DNA from: Rotaria sp. Silwood1
Lineage: Eukaryota > Rotifera > Eurotatoria > Philodinida > Philodinidae
DNA: 64,000 nucleotides
Assembly: GCA_905250075.1 (NCBI GenBank)
Contig: CAJNOP010000204.1
Span: forward strand, 124,001 to 188,000
Direction of reading: 5' to 3'
Made by a program: the position numbers and the translations under genes. Below, one piece after another: positions 1-11,554 of the stretch. Below the pieces are notes generated by a model. The model was not told where the DNA came from. It made no database searches and saw nothing but the letters and a program-made list of their open reading frames with translations. Position 1 is the stretch's first letter; every line of letters begins with the position of its first letter.

Positions 1-2630
1 TACTATTCTTTTTATCGAGTTACTAGTTCTCTTTCACACCTTTCAATGATGTTATTATATTTTACGAATAGCGCAAATGCTAAAAATAGACACTATGCTA
101 TAGTATTCTTCCATAGAAAGTCTTCACCGACGCAATTGCATTAACAAGTGTTAATTAAAAATGTTTTTATGACTTTCAGATACACATGCATTTTTTTTGA
201 CCTATTTCAGCCAGTGTATTCTTTCTAAATGTTACATTCAAACAAAAAGTAAATTCAAAAGTAATTCCGTTTCATCTCATGAATCATTGATTCGAAATGG
301 CATCCGTCTTTAGTGCCCACAATGGTTGACTCTTGATTGATTAAAATTTTTCCAAGATCTTGCAAAGAAATCAGGCAAACGATAAATATATCGAGTTGGT
401 TTCAAAATGTAATTGCCATATTTTCCAACAACATTGGAACACTTACATTTGTTTTCTATTTGTAAGTATTTTGATTTTCAATTTCGATAATGCTCTTCGA
501 TTCGCAATGTTGTTTTGCGTCTTTTCTAACACATAAACTAATGTTGAAAAGAATCTGTTAGACACTGACAAGAAAAATTAAGTTTCAAAGAAAAAGAATC
601 GATGAATCATTCAGATACTTTTTAGAATATTTTAGACAGAGTTTAAGTGTAAAATATGGGTGAAGAGATCGTCGAAACCCATATCCACAACTTGTTCAAG
701 AGTTATAAATAGTATCATAAAAAAAATTGTAGTTTGTTGTCACATATATGCTCCTTTCTAGAGTACGACTTGACAAACATGCAAAATACATAAAAAAAAT
801 CTGATGTAGTCGTCGACATGCTTCAGTGTTTCACAAAGCTGAGACTTTACGCTATGCTATCACACATGTATCTCTAAACTAAAAATTTCGTCGATAATTA
901 TCTATATATGTTGAATGAAAACGAAAGGCGCTTAAACTTCTTATTCAATCTAAGAGCTTATGACTTTGTAATATCAATTTAAACCTTTTTTTTTTATTAC
1001 TACGTAGTTTATTTATTTTATAAAATAAAATAGTCATTTTCAGTTAAATATAGTAATTATGACTCATATGAAGTATATAACCGAACTTCTACTATCGCAA
1101 CTGATTGAAATGAATTATTTGAAGCAATCAACTAATCAAACAAATTGTTTCGATCACATTTTAATTATATTATTCAATTCGCTTGAATACCCGAGAATAG
1201 TTGACAATTTATATTAGTTTTAAGAGACATTACTGTTGTATCCGATATTATTATGTTTTTTCTTAAAATTTGACGAATCTCAGTAAACCTTATAGAAGTA
1301 ATGTCTTTTTAAGAAACCGTTGAAGCTCTGCAATATGTGTTTTTCTTATATTCTATTCTGATATAAAAAATTGAGATTCTTCATCACAATCTCTTTTGTA
1401 TGTTTCAGAACGCTAGTTCACCTAATGAGTTTGCATAAATAATATAACATAAAAATATAACAAGCTGTAAAAGTAAAGAGGATAAATCTTGTCTTATGAA
1501 TTGTAATCTTATCTTTCTAATAACAGATGATGAATAATTAGGTATTAATAGATTATGTACGCGTCATATATTAGTAATTGTTCAAATGAACAATATTTAA
1601 GATGTAGAATTTATTATAAATAATGAAACTTGTAGTATCAATGAAGGTGTAGCATTATATAAAAAATACTGATAAAATCATCATTTCCATTAAATGGAAT
1701 AGTAATTAAATTATTTTGCATGTTTTTTTTCTACATTGTATTTAATGAAAATATTTAGTAGCACATATTCGGACTATGACTAAAGAGACTGATACATCAC
1801 AAGTAGTTGTTGTAACAATTTCACATATCGGTTAAATTGCATATTCCTATATAATTTTAACTGAATTGATTTATTTTCAACAAGAATATAAATCCTCTTG
1901 GTTCGCCTGAATATCAAAATGTTAGATATTTGAATCTTACTATTGATGAAGACTGTATGTTATACAATTCTTCTCATACACATAGTATTAACAAGTTTCT
2001 CTTAGAATACATAAAAATGTCTCTACAATATGAATTTTTTTTACTGTGTGCATTTGCTACTGAAGAAATTGTTAGCTTTAAAAAAAAATTAGAATTTTCT
2101 TTTCTTTTTTTTTGATTGAAATGAAATAAAATTTTCAGATCAGATATTATCAATGACTATAGATCTCTCCAGTAATGTTGAGGATAATGCATAATTAAAT
2201 CCAACAAATTACATTGATAGATAAACGACTACGAGAAGGACAGATAAAATATTTTTATTTTTATTCCTTAGTTTTACTGGCAAATGAATCATATTGAATT
2301 GAACAAAATATCATTGTTATACAATAAAAATTGATTGTTAATGAATCACATAAGGGAAATAAAACAAACAAAACAACCGTTAGTTAATACTTGTGACTCA
2401 AAGTGTTTAAATGAAGAAAGCAAAAGCATTGACTGATTTAATGATTCATGTTCAAAAACGATCCTTTTTTTGCGACTAAATAAAGAAAAACCAACACGTC
2501 GGAGACAGTATATATTTGAAATCATTCTGACGAATATCGTCACATATCGTGTATGCTAACTGTTTTGTAACACAATACTTTTGAGAAATCTATTGAGAAT
2601 TTCAGGTTATGTCTAAAAGTAATACTTAAT
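1..2630. other. Gene-free AT-rich stretch
   Basis: No reading frame with a recognisable domain or plausible exon chain was found on either strand. The only structure noticed is an imperfect inverted repeat (1218-1234 with 1297-1313, about 14 of 17 positions pairing). It could be intergenic sequence or a long intron of a gene lying outside the window. Confidence 0.5.
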
Positions 2631-2634
2631 CTTG

Positions 2635-2843
2635 AGGATGGGTGTGGAGTGTGGGAGGTGGATGTGGGGATGGGTGGGTGTGGGAGTGGATGTGTGGATG
2701 GGTGGGCGTGGGGTGTGGAGGTGGATGTGGGGATGGGTGGGTGAGGGCGTGGGTGGACACATAGAAGAGTCACACCCATACCCACATTCACACCTCACGC
2801 CCACATCCACACCCCACGCCCACATCCACACCCCACACCCAAA
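2635..2843. repeat. Facing telomere-like arrays, G-rich then C-rich
   Basis: About 123 bp of almost pure G/T/A sequence built from TGTGGG, TGGATG and GGGTGG-like units (2635-2757) is followed by a spacer of about 13 bp. Then comes about 73 bp of the complementary C/A-rich type (2771-2843), built from CCCACA and CCACACC-like units. Exact TGTGGG occurs about four times in the first half and CCCACA about three times in the second. TGTGGG is, from memory, the bdelloid telomeric repeat. The orientation, G-strand running into C-strand, is that of two telomeres joined end to end, but a local foldback of a G-rich minisatellite would look the same. Long open frames across this block are repeat artefacts. 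Confidence 0.8.
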
Positions 2844-2849
2844 CAATCA

Positions 2850-5800
2850 TAAATAGAAAGAAATTACACAACATACATCCTTCGACAATCAAAGATAATA
2901 TATAAATATATATATATATAAATAAATGTTTATTAAGAGAGTTAGTATTATGATGCATTATGACAGTGCAATAATTCAAATGTTTTATCTGATTCATTAG
3001 AATTCTTGAAATGAACAATGAACTTGTTTAATTTTCATCAAGTCAATTTAATAATGTCCTTTTTGATATTTTACCAGAAGAAAATCACTTCAGTTTTTCA
3101 CATATTATTCTTCGATCGTCTTTCTATCTGAGTTAGTTTTCGACGATTAGATTCTAAAGATGTATATTAATAATAATTATCTGAAGAGAAAAAATTTTCT
3201 TTCTAAAAAAAGTTGAAAAATATATTATGATGGTATATTCAAAAATGAGAAAATAATCATTTTCAAAGTATAAAAATATGGATTAACAACTACATGAAGA
3301 TGCCAAAGAAAGAAATGCTCCATTCACAAGTTATGCGTGGTTGAAATAATAATTGGATAATATCTTCAAAATTCTCACCCAGTATATCATATTGGAGCTG
3401 ATGATTAAAGGTTTAAACGTTGCAGATTTCAGCAAAAGAGGTTTGTTTTTTATTAACAATCAATTTCTTCTGATACTTATGAGAAAAAGTTTGCTCATCA
3501 TCAAAACTTGATTAAATCAAATCAAAGTGTTCGTCAGACTTTCGATTGGAAGTTAAACGAATAACTCCGAATATGCATCAATTGACAGAGATTTCCATAG
3601 AACGATGTTGATCATTGTTTAAAGTTTATTCAGAACATTTGTAACTTTATCTTTAAGAAAACCTTTGTCTATTTATTAGTCGACCAAGAGAGATGAAAAT
3701 AGTATCAAAGAAGTAATACTCACCATTATTTTCCATAACACCATCTAAAATGAGAAGAAACGAAACTGTTTGAGAGAATTTTATATGTATGGTATTTAAA
3801 CTTCTTTGTGATCAACAATTTATGCAAGTTTACAAAGTACTTCTCAGTTGTCACAAATCAACGTTCATTTGTTCAATTCAACTAGAAATGAAACGAAGTA
3901 ATTTAGTAACGAAAGAATCTTGTAGTTGACTATAGTTTGAAGCTAAAACAATGAATATTAGCATAGTTATAAACGAATAATGTACGAATTAAACTGCATT
4001 TATTTGCCAAATAGAAATATAATACTCGCATTTGAAAAAAGAGAACTTTTCAAAGTTTAATTCGTATTTTGATTAATTAATGATCGAATCATTCTACAAT
4101 TATTTGTCAGTAAGAGATCAATTATACAAAATTGTTAACAAACATTAGCTACTGTTTTAAATTACGTAATTAATTGATTATCTATTTTCTATCCATTTCC
4201 CAATCTAGTCAGGTTGCTTGCAAATTAAAGAACTGGATAACGCGATGAGTTGGCGAGTTCGAGTTTTCGCTCTTGTACAGTTAAGAAATGAGAGACACAT
4301 TAATAAGCAAAAGGCAATAGTTTTCGAATGGATCTTAGAGTATTTTTTTTATCTGGACTTCTGGAAAATCGCCATGATACTCATTGAATCCATGAGGACT
4401 TTTCAATTTCGACTAGTAGATTTGCACTGTATATCGTTATACTATTTTTGAGAACGGAACTCTTACTTTATAATCTATCATATATGGAAAAAGTCGACCC
4501 ATGATTTTTCAATTATGGTGATAATCAGCAAGATACTTGTGTTGATTTTCGAAAAACTTCCCTTTCTCTTAGATTCCTGAGTCGGCTGTTGTCAGAAGTT
4601 CTGAACTTTCTTTTTTTTTCTTACAATGAATTGTACTTCTTGTCTGATTCTCAGAAAATTGGAAGTTTGGTCTCTATATTTAACTCACTAACGTTAAATT
4701 AAATTATCGGTTCATCGAGACAAGGAGAAATGAAGATTTCTCTAATAACCCTACACGTATGAAAAGATGAGCGTTTCTCGCATTCAGCATTGAATTGCTC
4801 GCGTTATCGACTGTCTTTCTCAGTCATTTGATCTTTTGTCTTCTTGCCAACTAAAGATTTTCGAACCTTCATCATTCAATATCAAGAGATACGTTTCAAA
4901 TGAATATCAAAAGGAATAAGATAGCATACGCTTTTCTAATAGAACAGTATTTTTAAGCAATTCAAGACTCATCACCAGCATTTCTGGTCGCAATTATCTA
5001 CTAGTACCGTTTCCGACTATGTCGATCTCTGTTTTGACAAGTAAAAAAACACTATTCTGATCGACGGACTGTTATATACAGTAAACCGAATGGCGACATA
5101 CTTTGATATTATTACGACCTACGCTTAGAACATTTTGAAATTTGTATTGGTTTGCAAACATCATTGTCGCATACCTAGAAAGAAAAAATGTCCTCCACAA
5201 TTGCTAATCTCTTTATCCAGTATCTACAATGAAGCGGCTGATTTTTCGCTCAATCGAAAGAAAAAGCTCTTTGGCAACATATAAAACAATTAGGCTTTCG
5301 TTACAAGTAGACGATCAGGATATCTATAGTACTCGAAACAGTATTTCGAAAAACTTTTTGTTCGTTAGATATAAATATATTTCTTCCTCAAGTTCTTAGT
5401 GTATATTAAGTTTTAATAATACAACTTGAACTCAAATATGATCCAAGCAAGGTTGATTAAGGCAGACAAGTGCAATATATGTCTTCAGGAAACAAAATAG
5501 ACATTGCCATGATGGTCAGCTTGATCGGAAATCAATTAATCAACGTTTTTTTAATATTGACAATCAACTATATAAGAATTGTGTATGTTGGATGTCATAT
5601 GTTTGTTAAGGTAACAACTTTGAATAAAGCTTGTTAGAATATACAATTATTGATACACATTGGTCAAATTGTTTGAATCATTGATTGACTGTATTCGCGA
5701 TTGTATGAAAGATGTCTAAGTCGAGTATGTTTCTTCCAGTATTTTCAGAGAGTTTATCTCTTGTTCATAAATCGTTGGAGATCTATATGCTGATATTTTC

Positions 5801-7790
5801 CTTATGTTCATCACAAGATTTACTTGTCGCTCAAAGACATAGCTAAGATTCGATTCGCAATTCATTAGACAAAGACTGCTTCTTCGTCTTCAGAGATATC
5901 GAAAGATTTTCATCTCATCGGTTAGATCATTCTAGGCCGATCTTTTCCTATACCCTTGAAAAAGGAACTGAAACGTTTTCTAATGGTACAGAGATTATGG
6001 AAACGTTCGAAAGACTTATGAGCAGCACAAGCTTAAGTTGCTAGAGGTAACAATAAACTGTTTACACCGACAAAGATAATAATTTTTCTATTTCAAAACT
6101 TATATTTAATTAATTTATTCGTTTTCAAAGGAGTGTAGATGAACGAAGCACTAACCATACCAACATTGATATTCTCGTTTATTTCTGTAATCTTATTATA
6201 GCACATCATGCTTAATTATTCTCCTACGAAGTTTTCATTACAAGACTGAAAATAAAATAATTGTTCTTCTGACTTTTAATTCATGTTCTAAATGCATCTG
6301 ATTATCCGTCGATTATTTTTTTTTTGCAACAGAGGACACAAATATTCAAAATTTTTCTTATCATATTCCACTTCCTCTACTTGCTATTATTGATCAGTTT
6401 AAACGAACTTGTAGCACAATTTAGTCTAAAGAAAGTGAGGTTGTTAGAGTTCTTCAAGCTAGTTTGGATTTGAATGGATGATAAAATTTTCAAAAAAGCA
6501 CTAGTCCTGACTACTACTAAGGACGTTTCAGACCAACCAAAGTCATTTGATATCGATTGATTCATGATTGTCTAGTAGATGGACGGTAGTCAATCTATGG
6601 TTTAGACTTTATAGACTGACGTCAGTCTATTTCAGTGTCTTAGTTTGCCATCAAAATGCTCGTCAGGTTTCGAATACTGTTGGATTGGATGTTCAAATTC
6701 ACTTGTTATGTTCTTGTTTTATCTTCCGACTCATCTGGGCAGAGTTAATGAATAAAACGAACTAGACATGACTAGGTTCTAGGACTTTTTGGATTAGTCC
6801 AGACGTGTTTAAAGGACATTTCTTCAAAAAGTAACTAGTCATGGCGGATGTACAAGACATTTCAGACTACATCAGACCGGTATTACGAACATTTGAGACT
6901 AGCCATGACAGTCGTCTTCGTTTATTTTTTACTCACTTGGAGAAGACATTAAAAAAAAGCCTATATCTTAAATTCAAAAAGTGATTTAAAAAAAATGCAA
7001 AGCAACGTAAGATTTTTGTTCTTTTTCACATGTATCTTTTTTTCTCTTTCCCTCGTTTTGAACTATTACAGATTATCATGTATGGTGCATCAAATATAAA
7101 TAGAAACAGCTGTTCTTAAAAAATATTCATAGAAGTGAGCAACGAGATAAACTTGCAAGATTGTCACCTTAAAAACCATATGCTCTTTATTCAAGATACA
7201 TGTTCTTGAAACTAAGTGTATTCAGAAGTTACGCGGGTAAAAACAATTCTGATATTTCTACGGCTCTTGAAAGAAAAAACTTCAGTACATGTTTAACAAT
7301 GATAATTTCAAAATTGAAAAAGAAAGTTTTTTGAGTCAGGAAGAGTGAAATCCTTCAAAGCAACTGAAATTAGTTTTGCTGGGTGACTCTCGATTTTAAG
7401 GTTTTAATTGTTCCATGTAAACATTTATAAGTGAGACTTTATAAATATCGTCATTGTCACTTCTATTCGCGAGGGGACACCAGTCAACGAATTGTCAAAC
7501 TGCTTAACTCACCCATGAAAAATACGGGGATTACCGAAACTTCATAATGATTCATCTGATTGAGATATAATACACTAAAGTAAAGCCTTGATATGAGCGA
7601 CATCTGTTTAACAAAAATTTCATGGAACAATATCCAATCCAAACAGATATGAGTATTATTTGTTTCATCAGTCAAATTCATACTTGCCTTTCTTTTTTTT
7701 GTATCTTTTTCGAAGTTTTTCATGCATATACCAAAGTAGATATCATCTACTCATAGCAGTTAATTTCTTTAAGATTTTTTTAAAATCATA
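2850..7790. other. Gene-free stretch
   Basis: I see no exon chain or recognisable domain. There is a short AT dinucleotide run near 2900-2925. At 6611-6630 there is a perfect 20-bp palindrome centred on TGACGTCA. Around 6520-6900 a loose motif of the form RGACRTTTC recurs about three times and may be decayed repeat DNA. Nothing supports a gene. Confidence 0.5.
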
Positions 7791-7792
7791 AT

Positions 7793-10128
7793 ATGTCATC
7801 TGAATCTACGCCTGTTGTTCCTAATGATGAAAACGAATCCACAAAGCCGAAACGATTACCACGAAGTGCTAAAAAACGTTTACGCTATGAACGTATTCGA
7901 CAACAACGTAAAGAAGCTCGTAAAAAGAAAAAGAAACATACATCCTCTAATCATCCTTCATCATTAGTGTTATCATCCAGTTCTACAGATAGTGAAATAT
8001 TTTGTTTTTCGATTATTCATTTTTTCTAATTGTTTTTTTTTGTATCAAATAGTTTTAACCAACCAAAACATATCCGTTACTGGAAAAACATTTAAACGTA
8101 CTGCTAATGAACGTTTAGCAGAAATTAATCGAGAATCAACAGCACCTATTATTTGTATTGATTGTGCTTATAATGAATCAATGTCAATTAAAGTTAGTTT
8201 ATCGTATTTCTATGAAGATAGTCAATAAACAATAATTATTTTCTTTGATGAATAGGAATTAGCTAGTCTTGCTCGTCAAATTGGACGATGTTATAGTTCA
8301 AATCGTCGAGCAATAAAACCTGTTCAACTTATACTAACCAATTGGTCAAATGATAGTCCACTAGCAAAACAATGTCAACGAGTTAGCAAAGGTTTTGATA
8401 ATTTTCAAGTAACTACAAAAAAACTAATATTTTTTTTTTTGTTTTTATATAATTAAAATAATAAATGATTGTATAGATAATTCTCAGTGATAAACCTATT
8501 CATGAGTCTCATCCAATTGAACGTTTGATTTATTTAAGTCCAAATGCTGAAAAACAATTGACAGAAGTCAATGAAGAAAATATATATGTAATTGGTGGTC
8601 TTGTTGATGAAAGTGTTAGAAAAGTAAATATTTATTAATATGATTAATAAAAGAAATTTGTTTTTATTTAGAATATGACATATGGAATATGTCAAGATAA
8701 AAATATTACTTGTTACAAATTACCTATTGAAACTTATATGGAACATTCAATTAATGGTGGTACATTTAATCAAATTCTTTCGATTAATCAAGGTAAAATT
8801 GATACATTTGTGATTCTGGTAGCTGATTTAAAAAGTCTTAGTCAAGATCAAGTAATAAGTATGAGAATTTATAATTGAGTTTTTGATGACACAAAAAAAA
8901 ATGCATTGAGATCAGCATAAAAAGTTATAAGTCTCAATTTCAACGGAAAATATCAAAATGATGAATCTTCTCTTTGTGACTATACTTTTCTTTCCTATTA
9001 ACCCTTAAGAGCCGAATGTCCCTTCAAAGGAACATTTAAATAATTGTAATCAAAGTCTTATAAAAATGTTGTAGACAAAAACCAATATTTTTCTGAATTG
9101 ATATGACTTTCGAGGCCATACCTAGACCAAAATGTAGTATTCAGGTGGCTGTCAGGCGTAGCAAAACACTTTTTTCAATAACACCTTTCTTCCCTAAAGT
9201 TGTATCTATTCGGAGATGCGACATACAGTGTAGTTTATTTTACGTTACACTCTTAAGCTTATCACCAAGCTATTCAATGTCAGCGTTCTAGAATCTGTTA
9301 ACCGATCTACTGACAGATTGTGCCGTGATCAATAAAAAATTCCTTTGGTAAGACATTCAGCCTCATAGAAGAATCAAAACAATGTATTTCTAACATGAAA
9401 CTTGGCTCATACATAGCCCTAGTAGTGTTTAGGAAGTTTCAAAAATTTCAGGAACAACTGTTGTTTCTTTCGCGAGATACAGAATATTGAAGTTTTTAGC
9501 AAAATTTAGCTGGTTTTTGGATTTCGAATATCTCAGCAAGAAAGCATCCGTTCTAAGTGAAAATTTCGGAGCATATTAAGTATTATCAAAACTATCTAAA
9601 GGCAAAGTTTCAGATCGAAATTCCTATTTTTTCGAATTTTTACAGGGATGGATATTCCTGCCAAAGGAGGTTGTGTAGGTCCAGAATAAGAAGAAGGTAA
9701 TTATTTTTAACTGTAGTACGAGTATACTGAGGGACCATAATCTCTGTTTTTCTAATTAGATTCTCATTTTTATAATCGGAAGCCACTTCGGCTTTTAAGG
9801 GTTAACAATGATAAATCTAACGATAATTTTTTTACATTAATTTCCTACTTAAGAAGAATGTGAGTGGATGAAAAGAACAGATTTACACTTACACATTGTC
9901 ACGAACTTCTTTTCTTTTTGTTTTTTTTTTGAAATTTTAGTATTTGATATTTTGCTTACATATATGACAATAAAAGATTGGGGACAAGCATTAAAAGAAC
10001 ATATACCTGAACGTAAAGGTTGGGTTATTAAAAATAAGCCAGGTAGATTTTATATGTTATTTTATTTTATTTTTTTGTATTTTCTTAATTTAGATTTAGA
10101 TGACAAAAAGAAAATAGATTTTGTTTAA
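7793..10128 (+). CDS. TRMT10A: tRNA (guanine(9)-N1)-methyltransferase, TRMT10A type
   Basis: Methylates N1 of G9 in tRNAs using S-adenosylmethionine (SPOUT superfamily). Seven exons join in phase: 7793-7991, 8053-8192, 8256-8408, 8477-8623, 8672-8792, 9941-10042 and 10094-10128, giving about 298 residues against about 340 in human TRMT10A. The N-terminus is a Lys/Arg-rich region (LPRSAKKRLRYERIRQQRK). The core follows, with CIDCAYNESMSIKELASLAR, IYVIGGLVDESVRKNMTYG (Asp about 208, in the conserved GGLVD motif) and the C-terminal motif KDWGQALKEHIPERKG, which parallels human DWQEAF..ILPQRKGA. Introns are 61-68 bp except intron 5 (8793-9940, 1148 bp), which holds a transposon-like insertion, and the last (51 bp). 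The last intron is a multiple of three and open, so its retention would not break the frame. TRMT10A rather than B or C is a family-level judgement. Confidence 0.93.
8998..9805. mobile_element. Non-autonomous piggyBac-like element in TRMT10A intron 5
   Basis: TTAA at 8998-9001 and TTAA at 9802-9805 flank an 800-bp segment (9002-9801). Its ends are inverted repeats: CCCTTAAGAGCCGAA on the left and TTCGGCTTTTAAGGG on the right, with one mismatch in 15. A TTAA target duplication with termini starting CCC is the hallmark of the piggyBac superfamily. No transposase frame is visible inside, so this would be a MITE-like deletion derivative. It sits wholly in an intron and largely explains why that intron is 1.15 kb while its neighbours are about 60 bp. 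Confidence 0.85.
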
Positions 10129-10239
10129 ATGTTTTGTTTTTTTGATTCTTAACTTTAACTCTATGGAATATAATGTGATATATATATATATACTTGTTTG
10201 TTGTTTCTTCTTTTTTTTTGTATCTTTTTCTAGATAATC

Positions 10240-10801
10240 ATGTCAGATGAAGTTGATGATTTATCATTTCCAAATGCAGTTATTACTCGATTGATGAATG
10301 AAGCTGTAAATATTCAAAAATTTAATTTTATTTGTTAATTTTTTATTTTTATTTTAGTTAGGTGGTTCAACAACTATTTCAAAAGAAGCTCGAGCAGCTA
10401 TGTCACGTGCTGCATTAACATTTATACTATATATTAGTACAACGTATGTACTTATTTTAATATTAATAATAAAAATCTATTATTTATTTTATTTCTTTTT
10501 TCATAGTGCTAATCAATATGCTTCAAATGCTAAACGTAAAACAGTAACAGTTCAAGATATATTTAAAGCATTACAAACTAATCAATTTGATATGCTTATT
10601 GAACCATTACAACAAGCATTAAAAGGTTAATTATAAATGAGTATAAAAATTTCAAATGAATTTTTATTTGATTTAGATTATCAAGAACAAATTCGAAAAA
10701 AGAAAGAAGAAACATTAAAACAAAAACAAAATCAATCAGAATTATCTATTGAAAATAATGAGGAAGATGATAATAATAATAATGAACTTGAAACTGAATA
10801 A
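10240..10801 (+). CDS. POLE3: DNA polymerase epsilon subunit 3 / CHRAC histone-fold protein
   Basis: Small histone-fold subunit shared by DNA polymerase epsilon and the CHRAC remodelling complex; it normally pairs with POLE4 or CHRAC1. Four exons join in phase (10240-10305, 10358-10443, 10507-10625, 10677-10801), giving 131 residues (human 147). The histone fold opens with DLSFPNAVITRLMNEA, matching human DLNLPNAVITRIIKEA, and continues through ISKEARAAMSRAA and ANQYASNAKRKTVTVQDI. The tail is charged and Asn/Glu-rich, as in the human acidic tail. The gene starts 111 bp after the TRMT10A stop. The sequence before the ATG is a pyrimidine run ending in CTAG only 6 nt upstream (AG at 10232-10233), which suggests a spliced-leader acceptor or a 5'UTR intron. 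Confidence 0.95.
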
Positions 10802-11554
10802 AAAAAAACAGATATTTTTGTCAGATAATCATATATTAACATTTATTATTTTTTTTTCTCTTTATGTTGTATATCAATGACAATTAAAACTATTTGAAAA
10901 AAAAAAGATATATTCTTTATTTACATTCTTATTTCAGATGCTATTCAATAATCGATAAATTCAAACATATTGAATTAACATGAATAGATAAAGGTGTACT
11001 GATAACTTCTACAAAATCAGTAGGTTTTATTTTTTCATTCTTTGTTTCGTATAAAACAAAACAAAAAAAAACGTGTCGTCTTCTTTTTACCAAAATAAAA
11101 AAAAAAGTAACCAATAATATCGATCGATATTATTCAATGAGTATGTCTCATGCTTAATGTTTTTGTCGAAAGAGGCGTTGTATTTAATTGAGACTGGGTT
11201 TATATAAATCTGTTCAAGGTTTTCGATGTTAATATTATTTATTTCTAAGTATAAGTTAATTTTCAATAAATTTAAAGTTAGTAGAACTTCTGTACAAGCT
11301 TATAGACAAAAAAAATGTAAGACAAACCTATCAATGCTTATGTCGATCTTTGATATACGAAAAAAAAACAAAGATTTTTTCAAGTGATCTTTAAAAAATC
11401 ATTGAGTTGAAACTGAGTGCTCAGAACTCTTTAATGATCTCTGTTATATTACAACTGAATGAGTGATATCTTCACTAAATAAAATTTTTGTTATTCTAGT
11501 TTTAATAATATCAAATATTTCAAAGTTATTATAAACATTTATTGAAAAATCAAA
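10802..11554. other. Intergenic: POLE3 3' end and PANK upstream region
   Basis: AT-rich spacer of 753 bp with A and T runs and no exon. A T-rich tract ending in an AG near 11500 lies about 55 bp before the PANK start codon and could be a 5' acceptor site. Confidence 0.4.

Noticed and set aside
2540-2860. Long open frames on both strands through the G-rich array
   Set aside because: They exist only because the repeat lacks A/T-rich stops; the translations are low-complexity and there is no gene structure.
5200-5420. Short frames near 5.2-5.4 kb with a transposase-like LWQHIKQLGFRY
   Set aside because: Isolated 12 residues with a stop immediately after and no catalytic DDE/D context.
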